The notes below the pieces were generated by a model. The model had not been told where the DNA came from and did not search any database. It was given only the letters and a program-made list of their open reading frames with translations. The translations under genes and the position numbers were made by a program. Shown one piece after another: positions 1-6,334 of a stretch of DNA of 10,205 nucleotides. The stretch is from Bdellovibrionales bacterium RBG_16_40_8 (GTDB lineage: Bacteria > Bdellovibrionota > Bdellovibrionia > Bdellovibrionales > UBA1609), in NCBI GenBank assembly GCA_001769925.1, contig MEPT01000083.1, forward strand, positions 5,778 to 15,982. Reading direction: 5' to 3'. The number at the start of each line of letters is the position of its first letter. The stretch's first letter is position 1.

Positions 1-97
1 GAACGATGTCCTTCCATTTCTCGAACTTTTCCTGGATTTCTTTTGGTGCTTTATTAAGGACTTTGACTGCGTTTTTTTCCAGGAAGACGTTCCACAT
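1..97 (-). CDS. RelE/ParE-family toxin, N-terminal fragment (runs off window)
   Basis: A minus-strand reading frame opens with ATG at 97-95 and stays open for 32 codons to the window edge. The peptide starts MWNVFLEKNAVKVLNKAP and continues KEIQEKFEKWKDIV. The pattern of a short beta strand, then a Lys-rich helix with K..L.K.P..I..KF, is typical of the N-terminus of RelE/ParE/HigB-type mRNA-interferase or gyrase-poison toxins. The rest of the protein, including the catalytic part, is outside the window. In many such loci with the toxin gene first, a Xre-type antitoxin gene follows; here it would lie further left and cannot be seen. There is no clear Shine-Dalgarno, and an AT-rich inverted repeat sits immediately upstream. 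The assignment rests on only 32 residues. Confidence 0.6.
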   Translation of the reverse strand, partial: MWNVFLEKNAVKVLNKAPKEIQEKFEKWKDIV

Positions 98-136
98 ACT
101 AAATATATACTATATCTTATATGGTATGTATATAGT
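98..136 (-). promoter_or_regulatory. AT-rich inverted repeat upstream of toxin gene (putative operator/promoter)
   Basis: ACTAAATATATAC (98-110) and GTATGTATATAGT (124-136) are inverted copies matching at 11 of 13 positions around a 13-bp AT-rich spacer. The repeat abuts the toxin start codon at 97 and contains several TATA-like hexamers in the minus direction. Toxin-antitoxin operons are usually autorepressed through such palindromes, so this is the natural operator candidate; binding is inferred. Low complexity could produce part of the symmetry by chance. Confidence 0.45.
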
Positions 137-178
137 TAAAAAACGCACTTTCGAACCAAAAATTGAATGTATTTCAGT

Positions 179-310
179 ATGGGCCATTCAGACGTGGCCA
201 CGACGATGAGGTATGTTCATTTAGGTGAGGGTCATCTTCGCGAAAAAGCGCTACTTGTGCAGCTCAAACTCCCCGTGAAAAACAATGTAGTAAAGCTGGC
301 CCGCCCATAA
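179..310 (+). pseudogene. Tyrosine recombinase (phage-type integrase) C-terminal remnant
   Basis: The frame from 179 reads MGHSDVATTMRYVHLGEGHL and continues for 23 more codons to TAA at 308-310. GHSDVATTMRYVHL is the classic end of the tyrosine recombinase catalytic domain: the Gly-His of the conserved GH box and the Tyr nucleophile in the RY.H segment. Everything upstream is missing (the core-binding domain, the first catalytic Arg and the HxLR box). In this frame a stop lies at 164-166, just ahead of the conserved block, and the similarity ends abruptly at GHSD, next to the toxin regulatory region. It therefore cannot be a functional enzyme. Its position 94 bp from the 3' end of a tRNA-Leu gene fits the int-next-to-att layout of an integrated element that has decayed. 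Confidence 0.75.
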
Positions 311-404
311 TCCAGCCATGAGAATTAAAATTGGCGAAATTCAAGTTCGCGACTCAAACTGTTCAGAAGAAATTCTCAAATGTAATTAGTAATTTACGAA
401 GTTT

Positions 405-489
405 TGGTACCCGGGACAGGACTTGAACCTGCACACCTTTCGGCACTAGATCCTAAGTCTAGCGTGTCTGCCAATTCCACCACCCGGGC
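405..489 (-). tRNA. tRNA-Leu (anticodon UAG)
   Basis: The full cloverleaf can be drawn on the minus strand. The acceptor 5' strand is GCCCGGG (489-483), pairing with CCCGGGT (415-409) with one G-U pair, followed by discriminator A and an encoded CCA (407-405). The anticodon stem is CTAGA/TCTAG around the 7-nt loop CTTAGGA, with anticodon TAG at 455-453, reading CUA/CUN codons. A long variable arm typical of class II Leu tRNAs is present, and the T arm is GCAGG-TTCAAGT-CCTGT. Length is 85 nt including CCA. It lies 14 bp downstream of gcvH in the same orientation and may be co-transcribed with it. Its 3' end faces the integrase relic, as expected for an attachment site. Confidence 0.96.
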
Positions 490-503
490 ATACGAATCAT
501 AGT

Positions 504-896
504 TCATTTACCAGCAATAATTTTTCGATAGTCTGGAGCACGCATTAGTTGCGCCAACTCTTTTTCAGAATCCATTTCTATGCGCACCAGCCAACCTTCA
601 TTCATCGCATCGTCATTGATTATCCCTGGCTCTTCTAAAACGCCTTCATTTACTTCAATCACCGTGCCTGATACCGGCGACACCAAATCGCTTACTGCCT
701 TTACGCTCTCAACTACGCCAAAGGGCTCACCTTGAGTTACTTTTTGCCCGGTCTCTGGCAGCTCAACATACACTACTTCGCCCAGTGAATCTTGAGCAAA
801 CTCGGTAATACCTACTGTGCACAAATTTTCATCAACTTGCGCCCACTCGTGATCTTTTGTGTAATAATTCTCTTCAGGCACAATATAATTAGACAT
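504..896 (-). CDS. gcvH: Glycine cleavage system H protein
   Basis: This is the lipoyl carrier of the glycine cleavage system. It shuttles the aminomethyl group from the P protein (glycine decarboxylase) to the T protein, and is then reoxidised by dihydrolipoamide dehydrogenase in the cytoplasm. The 130-residue length is standard. The family pattern is complete: YTKDHEWA near residue 12, GITEFAQDSLGEVVYVELP around 29-47, and the lipoylation motif GVVESVKAVSDL with the acceptor Lys at 66. The start is fixed by a strong AAAGGAG (910-904) at 7-nt spacing, which overlaps the TAA stop of gcvT, so the two are one operon with likely translational coupling. The stop is TGA. No gcvP follows; the next gene is tRNA-Leu. 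Confidence 0.98.
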   Translation of the reverse strand: MSNYIVPEENYYTKDHEWAQVDENLCTVGITEFAQDSLGEVVYVELPETGQKVTQGEPFGVVESVKAVSDLVSPVSGTVIEVNEGVLEEPGIINDDAMNEGWLVRIEMDSEKELAQLMRAPDYRKIIAGK

Positions 897-908
897 TAAC
901 TTGCTCCT

Positions 909-2036
909 TTACAGCGGTTTATTCTTCGCCAAAACAGTTTGTACAAACGGAGTTTTCACCACACGCGCCTTTGCCGCACGACCGCGAATATCAATACAGA
1001 TCTCTTGGCCAACTTTGGCTAACTCTGTAGAAATATACGCAATTCCGATGCTTTCACCAAGCGTGGGCGAAACTGTACCACTAGTTACCCTGCCAATCTC
1101 GCGATTGTCAATTGCGAGCACGCGGTAACCATGGCGGGCAATGCCTTTATCAACCATTTTAAACCCAACTAACCGCTCTTTTAATCCAGCCCGCTGCGCC
1201 ACCTGTATTTTTTCTTTGCCGATAAAGTCTTTTGCGTCAGGCTTTACAATCCAACCCAGCCCAGCAGCGTACGGATTTGTCGTATCGTCAAGCTCATGAC
1301 CATATAAACAGTATTTCATTTCAGTTCGAAGTGTATCGCGTGCCCCAAGGCCAATGGGTTTAACTTTAAAACCCTCGCCAAGCTCAAATAATGTACGCCA
1401 CAGTAACACAGTTTTTGCTGTCGGCACAAAAATTTCAAAACCGTCTTCACCTGTGTACCCTGTTCGCGCCAGGTAACAAAGCGCTCCACTAAATGGGTAT
1501 GGCGAAAAATTAAAAGCCGCTACAGATTTAACCTCTTCACCGAATACCTTTGACACCAACGACACGGCCATGGGGCCCTGCACGGCAATTTGTCCCCATA
1601 GAGCGCTTTCATTTGTTAATTCTGCGCCCCGATTGTGCGAGTTTATCCAAGCCCAATCTTTTTCGGTGTTCGAGGCATTCACGCAAATAAAATAGTCATT
1701 ATTTTTTTCAATGCAATAGACGATAATATCGTCAATTATACCGCCTGCTTCATTTATTAAAAGATTATATTGCGCTTTACCATTTTCGATAAGGCTTACA
1801 TCGTTAGTGGTCAACCACTGCAAGGTTTCTAGGGCACGATTACCGCGAACGCGAATTTCTCCCATATGCGAAACATCGAATATACCAACTCGATTTCGCA
1901 CCTGCTCATGTTCAGCACGTATGCCTGTGTACTCAACAGGCATAAGCCAGCCGACAAAATCTACCATTTTAGCACCAAGGCGCAAATGCTCTTCTTTTAA
2001 GGGAGTAGCTTTGGGGGTCATTGCAATTGCAGTCAT
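909..2036 (-). CDS. gcvT: Aminomethyltransferase (glycine cleavage T protein)
   Basis: It transfers the methylene carbon from aminomethyl-lipoyl-H protein to tetrahydrofolate, giving 5,10-methylene-THF and ammonia. The 375-residue length is normal. Visible family motifs are LGAKMVDFVGWLMPVEY (about 20-36; the usual GGW is VGW here), FDVSHMGEI (53-61), the Asp pair in GGIIDDIIVY (98-107) where the catalytic Asp lies, ARTGYTGEDGFEIF, GLGARDTLRTEMKYCLYGHE, and a C-terminal TSGTVSPTLGESIGIAY segment. The start at 2036 has only a weak AAAAGAG (2055-2049) 12 nt upstream. A second ATG at codon 6 (2021) has no better site, so the start is uncertain by five codons. gcvH follows with 12 bp between the genes. 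The unusual leader is described separately. Confidence 0.97.
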   Translation of the reverse strand: MTAIAMTPKATPLKEEHLRLGAKMVDFVGWLMPVEYTGIRAEHEQVRNRVGIFDVSHMGEIRVRGNRALETLQWLTTNDVSLIENGKAQYNLLINEAGGIIDDIIVYCIEKNNDYFICVNASNTEKDWAWINSHNRGAELTNESALWGQIAVQGPMAVSLVSKVFGEEVKSVAAFNFSPYPFSGALCYLARTGYTGEDGFEIFVPTAKTVLLWRTLFELGEGFKVKPIGLGARDTLRTEMKYCLYGHELDDTTNPYAAGLGWIVKPDAKDFIGKEKIQVAQRAGLKERLVGFKMVDKGIARHGYRVLAIDNREIGRVTSGTVSPTLGESIGIAYISTELAKVGQEICIDIRGRAAKARVVKTPFVQTVLAKNKPL

Positions 2037-2073
2037 TGCGCAAATCTACTCTTTTATTTTTGCAGGGGCAAGT

Positions 2074-2106
2074 TTCTCTCCTATGCTTTAGAGAGAATCT
2101 AAATGC
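2074..2106 (-). promoter_or_regulatory. gcvT leader: two mutually exclusive hairpins
   Basis: Read on the minus strand, TTCTCTC (2097-2091) and GAGAGAA (2080-2074) form a perfect 7-bp stem with a 10-nt loop. The alternative TTTAGA (2103-2098) / TCTAAA (2092-2087), with loop TTCTC and a possible extension by GC/GC past a one-base bulge, uses the same bases. Only one can form at a time. The element sits 38-70 nt upstream of the gcvT start codon, where a switch could control gcvT translation. It does not match the glycine riboswitch consensus, and regulation is an inference from geometry. Confidence 0.35.
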
Positions 2107-2162
2107 TTCCATTAATTCCCGATGACCGCTACAAAAAGCAAAGACCGGAGATAGTTGCGTGC

Positions 2163-2197
2163 GTGACAAATTTGCGCCCCGGCGCAATTTTCGTCAC
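2163..2197. repeat. 35-bp near-perfect palindrome between divergent gcvT and lipoprotein gene
   Basis: GTGAC (2163-2167), AAA and TTGCGCC (2172-2178) pair with GGCGCAA (2181-2187), TTT and GTCAC (2193-2197). This makes about 15 base pairs interrupted by one T-T mismatch and one bulged C, with a 2-bp centre. It is much more GC-rich in its core than its flanks. It lies 126 bp upstream of gcvT and 88 bp upstream of the divergent lipoprotein gene. It could be a protein-binding operator serving both promoters, or a strong hairpin in either leader. A terminator role is less natural between divergent genes, and the following T-runs are short (TTTT plus side, ATTT minus side). Confidence 0.6.
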
Positions 2198-2285
2198 CTT
2201 AATTAGTGTAAAAAGATCAGAAGTATCAATCAGTTAAATCCTATTAAACTTTGCCGGTGGCCTAAGTGTTGCTGGCACTATCAGC

Positions 2286-4124
2286 ATGAAGCTTTCTGCG
2301 CGTTATTTTATCTGGGCACTATTAACGGTTGCGTTTACGCTTTCTGCGTGCGGCCCTATTGCTCGGCCGACTTTAGACTACAATGAAATATCAGCTGACG
2401 ACGATGAGGTTAGAATTCAAACCGGATCGGTCAAGGTTAGTAAAAATTCTGAAGAACAAACTCCGTACACAATAGCAGGCTACGAAAATTTATTTAATGA
2501 GTTGCGTACAAGTATTGAAAACGAAACAGATGAGTCTCTTGCTAAATCAATAACAGACGTGATTATTAGCACCACCGACGATAAAAAAAATCAAGTAGAA
2601 GAAAGCCCAACACGCCTTGAAATGAAGATAACCCTTAAATCATCTTATCAAAAATCATCAGAAGAACTGCGGTTTGAAACTTTACTCGAAAACGAAGGCG
2701 AAAAGCGCATAGCAAAAAATATAGAACAAGAAAGTGCAGATAAAACCGCGTTTCCGTTTACGAGCGACGTTGTTTGTCATGAGAAAAACTGCCACACAAT
2801 TGAAATACGTTTGAAAAAAAATCTGCCCCTAAACGATAAAAAAACATTCGATGAAAATAGCGTCATCGGTCAAGCTGGAATACTTTACAGTCTCTCGCAC
2901 TCAAAAATTCGCGCTCAGCACAACAATAACCTAACTGATTTTTCTTCAAATACTCTTAAAGATTTCGCCAAAGAGGTTCAAACACATAAAGCCAAACGCG
3001 CGTCTGTAGCGGTAGTGAAAGGAGCCTCTTATTCGCAAGTGCAAATACCAAAACTTATAGAGGTAAGAACTGATCTAGTTGATACTGCAAGCCAGCCATC
3101 TGAAATAAGTATGGTTAAAATCAACGGCGAGCTTGCAAAAGGAGAACTTGTAGGTAATGACCCTAAATCTGGCAGTTTAATATTTGATGTAACGCCCGCC
3201 AACTCAAACGAGACAATAAGAATATATAGCGATGAAAATGCTGCTGAGCCGCCCCCCCCGATGCCCCAATTAGTTAACACTGGCAAAGTAAAATCAAAAT
3301 CAATATTTGCAGTAAATAGCGATAGAGATAAATTGCCTGGCACAGCATATGTTAGTGCGGTATTTGCCAATTACGCAAACAACAATGAGGTTCAACGCAT
3401 GGTCCGCGTATGGCTAGGGCAAGAGAAAAATAAATTCGCTTGCAATCGGTCAAGTTATGGCCCAGAAAGTCTAAAGTTATTTATAGAACACGCACAAAAT
3501 ATTGCTCCTTTTATAAAAAAAGTTACTGAAAAAGCCGACGTAACCCCTGAAATTGGGTACCTTCTACTACTAGAGTCGCCGTACGCAGTAAACCCCCTAT
3601 ACCCCACGCTTACGGTAAGTAAAGCACCAGGTGAACTGGTTACTGCAACCGGGCCATGGCAAATTATAAATGCAACTGCGCGAACAATTCGTGATGGTTA
3701 CGGTCATCCATTTCTTATTTACCCAACAGTAAATCGTCGAGCAAACCCAAATGATGATCGCACTTTCTTTTTAAACTCAACATATATGGCAACGCTGTTA
3801 TTACGAAATTTATTTAAAAAATTCTCTTTTGACCCGGCTCTTGCAATTTATGCATATCACGCAGGCGGGGGCGCTACATCAAATCACGTTCGCAAAACTA
3901 AAAAATATGATAAGTACGACACCACACTTTCAGATATTTTAAAATACCGCATGCAAACAAAAGCAAATTGCGACTACCTAGCATATACCTACGCCTTTCT
4001 TTCAGCTCTTACTATCGGACAAAACTTAAATGCATACGGACTTGAAAATATTAAACCGTCAACAAGTGAAAATTATAAAAAACGCCTTCGCAACCCAAAA
4101 AGTTTGCTGCCAACGGGCATATAA
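2286..4124 (+). CDS. Lipoprotein with C-terminal SLT-like (lytic transglycosylase-like) domain
   Basis: The 612-residue protein starts with a lipoprotein signal: basic start, hydrophobic stretch 8-19 and lipobox LSAC with Cys22 as the acylated residue, so it should be membrane-anchored in the envelope. Residues 30-320 are acidic/polar and unlike any family I recognise, with a Cys pair at 164/169 (CHEKNC). A Pro-rich linker EPPPPMPQ (321-328) follows. The C-terminal part (about 385-585) carries a GH23/SLT-like pattern: LLLLESPYAVNP with candidate catalytic Glu430, ATGPWQIINATAR (454-466), and AIYAYHAGGG (520-529) where the AYNAG motif of MltD/Slt proteins sits. Inference: it binds or cleaves peptidoglycan glycan strands. 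First gene of a three-gene operon; the next starts 20 bp downstream. No convincing Shine-Dalgarno precedes the ATG. A C8 run at 3252-3259 encodes the linker. Confidence 0.8.
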   Translation: MKLSARYFIWALLTVAFTLSACGPIARPTLDYNEISADDDEVRIQTGSVKVSKNSEEQTPYTIAGYENLFNELRTSIENETDESLAKSITDVIISTTDDKKNQVEESPTRLEMKITLKSSYQKSSEELRFETLLENEGEKRIAKNIEQESADKTAFPFTSDVVCHEKNCHTIEIRLKKNLPLNDKKTFDENSVIGQAGILYSLSHSKIRAQHNNNLTDFSSNTLKDFAKEVQTHKAKRASVAVVKGASYSQVQIPKLIEVRTDLVDTASQPSEISMVKINGELAKGELVGNDPKSGSLIFDVTPANSNETIRIYSDENAAEPPPPMPQLVNTGKVKSKSIFAVNSDRDKLPGTAYVSAVFANYANNNEVQRMVRVWLGQEKNKFACNRSSYGPESLKLFIEHAQNIAPFIKKVTEKADVTPEIGYLLLLESPYAVNPLYPTLTVSKAPGELVTATGPWQIINATARTIRDGYGHPFLIYPTVNRRANPNDDRTFFLNSTYMATLLLRNLFKKFSFDPALAIYAYHAGGGATSNHVRKTKKYDKYDTTLSDILKYRMQTKANCDYLAYTYAFLSALTIGQNLNAYGLENIKPSTSENYKKRLRNPKSLLPTGI

Positions 4125-4144
4125 GGCTTATAGGAGAAACCGAT

Positions 4145-6322
4145 ATGACGAACAATAAGACGCGTTTTTTTGCATCAAGAATATTTTTTATTATAGCCAC
4201 TCTAGTTGGTCTTATAAGTTCTGAAGCGTCAGTATTTCAAGGTATTATCAGATCGTACGAAAATAGGGGCTGTGAAGAAGCTAAAGGCGCGATTAAGGGC
4301 ATTTATACACTTGGCACCATAGGGCCAACCTGTAAGGCAGAAAAACTTGGCAACTCACAACGAACCAATTTGCACTACCCCGAATTTATCGTTGACGAGA
4401 CTAAAATTCAATTAGAGTCGAAAACACGTAGTAATTTAACTGATAAGTCAGAACAGTATGTGGCAGATTATGGTATTAGAGTCGCTAATCTTATTGACCA
4501 AATGTCTTACGATTTTTTAAAAAAGCGCGAGTTACTTGAATCAAAAGAACGCAAATCTCAACCTATAAGCAAAGAAGAACTGCAAAGCTGGATGCTTTTT
4601 ATAAAATTAATAGCCTACCAAGAGTCAATTTTTACGCACTATCAACTTGATTCTACCGAAGGCGATGAAAATGTACGGTTGCGCGTAATGGTTGGCGACC
4701 AACTTTTTGCGCGTAAATGTCTCGACCAAAAATATAAAGGAGAAGAAGGCGAAGAAATAGAAAAAACAACCTGCAAAGTAAAATCAAAACCAACGAAAGT
4801 TTTAGACACTAAAGGAAGACCGATATATCGCTCAAAAGGTATGTTTCAAATTATGTCTAGCCTAGATTCAGAACTTTCTCGGCGAAATTTTGATTTAGTT
4901 AAAAATATAGAAAACGGCATGAATCACGTTTATAACCACTGGGCACGCATACTTGAAATAGCTCCCATAGAGGGCTCACTAAAACGTGTATACTCACGTT
5001 GTCACAGGCTTGTTCATACTAAAAAAGGCATTGATTACTCTGCTGCGATTAGATCAGCTTACGGCATGTATAACGGTGGTGACTACAGCATTTGTCGATT
5101 TGCCGACAGCGACGCGCGCAACACAAAGTATGAAGCTGAAAACTCTGGCTGCGGAGTCGATAAGATAGCATTTAAAAATACTCGGCAAAAATCTCTTTGC
5201 ACATCTCGACAAATGTGTGGGGTAAATGCCTGCCCATGGGTTAACGACACTCGACTCAAGAGAATTGTAAAATCTAAGCCTTGGGAATCTCGTACTAGGA
5301 TAAATGATGAAGCCAGAAGAACTAAATATAAAAACAATAACGAAGAATTTGAGTTCTCGTTTGATCTTAAATGTATGCGCGAGGGCGGGAGATTTTGCCT
5401 AAAGGCTAAAGACCCTAAGACAACCCTTGACCAACTACTAACAGACAAACTAGATAATAAGTTATTCACCATGGATATGACCGCAGTTGAAAAGGGCAGA
5501 CTCGAAAAAAGTTTTTGTGTTTACGATAAAAATATTAATAATTTTGTATGCACGACCCAAGAAAAAATGGTGCCCTGTTTGCGAAATAGACAAGAATTTC
5601 CGCTTGAGCTTATAAGAAAAAATAAATCTGTAGCTAAAGCTTATTATACGATTTATGAATTACCAGCAGACGAAAAAACATTTAAACCCATTATAATTGA
5701 TAATCCGCAAGAGCTTTGCTCTGGATCAATCGATGGTGTTTTTATGCCTGGCCAATTTGTTGAAACCAAACAAGAGCTAAGTTTATTTAAAGATAAAAAT
5801 CTAAAGAGTCGTAACCTAGGGCACATTGAGTCTGATAATGTTGTGCAGATACTCGATTTTGACATGAACGTCGAAACAGGTCTTGATCGATGGTATAAAG
5901 TATCTATTTTAAATAAGAAAAATCAGTCGGTTGAAGGCTTTATTTATGGTGGCGACGATTATGACTGGCAAAATTATTTGCAAGAATCAGCGCCGCCGCA
6001 AACAGACATTTCGCGTAAAATATTACCGCAGACTAGCGATATTGTTATTGTACAAAAAGAATATTCGCTATTTGAAAAAATACCAGATGAACAGATAAGC
6101 ATAATGTTTAAAAATAATATAATAACCCCTGTTGCTCCCGGAGAAAAATTTAAAGTACTTGATGTGCAAATTGTAGGCACTGATCAGATTATTTACTTAC
6201 ATGTAGAAAATATAATAACTCACAACACTGGCTATATAGCCGCTGGGCAATTAAACACCAACGCTATCTCAATTAATGCTTCTATAGAAAATTATATACA
6301 GATAGAAAGATTTAAATACTAA
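4145..6322 (+). CDS. Exported Cys-rich protein with divergent SLT-like core and two C-terminal SH3-like domains
   Basis: 725 residues, starting at ATG with a good AGGAG (4132-4136) 8 nt upstream. Residues 1-29 form a Sec-type signal (basic start, hydrophobic 8-24, likely cleavage near SEAS). A divergent lysozyme-like core runs through IAYQESIF with candidate Glu160, KGMFQIMSS (231-239), ENGMNHVYNHW (256-266) and RSAYGMYNGG (303-312). About 70 residues are inserted between Glu160 and the GMFQI motif, including Cys192 and Cys210. Residues 280-480 are Cys-rich, fitting disulfides in the periplasm. Two beta-rich segments, about 543-603 (LSLFKDKNLKSRNLGHI then RWYKV and EGFIYGG) and 632-701 (YSLFEKI then GYIAAGQL), look like bacterial SH3 domains, which often bind cell wall. 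Probable partner of the upstream lipoprotein; enzymatic activity is unproven. Confidence 0.72.
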   Translation: MTNNKTRFFASRIFFIIATLVGLISSEASVFQGIIRSYENRGCEEAKGAIKGIYTLGTIGPTCKAEKLGNSQRTNLHYPEFIVDETKIQLESKTRSNLTDKSEQYVADYGIRVANLIDQMSYDFLKKRELLESKERKSQPISKEELQSWMLFIKLIAYQESIFTHYQLDSTEGDENVRLRVMVGDQLFARKCLDQKYKGEEGEEIEKTTCKVKSKPTKVLDTKGRPIYRSKGMFQIMSSLDSELSRRNFDLVKNIENGMNHVYNHWARILEIAPIEGSLKRVYSRCHRLVHTKKGIDYSAAIRSAYGMYNGGDYSICRFADSDARNTKYEAENSGCGVDKIAFKNTRQKSLCTSRQMCGVNACPWVNDTRLKRIVKSKPWESRTRINDEARRTKYKNNNEEFEFSFDLKCMREGGRFCLKAKDPKTTLDQLLTDKLDNKLFTMDMTAVEKGRLEKSFCVYDKNINNFVCTTQEKMVPCLRNRQEFPLELIRKNKSVAKAYYTIYELPADEKTFKPIIIDNPQELCSGSIDGVFMPGQFVETKQELSLFKDKNLKSRNLGHIESDNVVQILDFDMNVETGLDRWYKVSILNKKNQSVEGFIYGGDDYDWQNYLQESAPPQTDISRKILPQTSDIVIVQKEYSLFEKIPDEQISIMFKNNIITPVAPGEKFKVLDVQIVGTDQIIYLHVENIITHNTGYIAAGQLNTNAISINASIENYIQIERFKY

Positions 6323-6334
6323 GGATTTATTGAA

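Noticed and set aside
6..209. 67-codon plus-strand open frame
   Set aside because: It runs antisense to the toxin start and through the AT-rich repeat, its product resembles nothing, and the recombinase relic is in a different frame.
381..397. Terminator after tRNA-Leu
   Set aside because: The partly symmetric GTAATTA..AATTTAC stretch is AT-only, short and lacks a stable stem with a T-run.
1969..2187. 72-codon minus-strand open frame upstream of gcvT
   Set aside because: It overlaps the gcvT start in another frame, spans the leader hairpins and the palindrome arm, and has no recognisable protein signature.
2041..2230. Glycine riboswitch upstream of gcvT
   Set aside because: Expected from gene context, but I cannot find the conserved order of GGAGAG, GGGGCAA-type and CUCAGGCAAAAGGAC-type elements on the minus strand. 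CTCCGGTCTTTGC near 2149 is only a superficial likeness.
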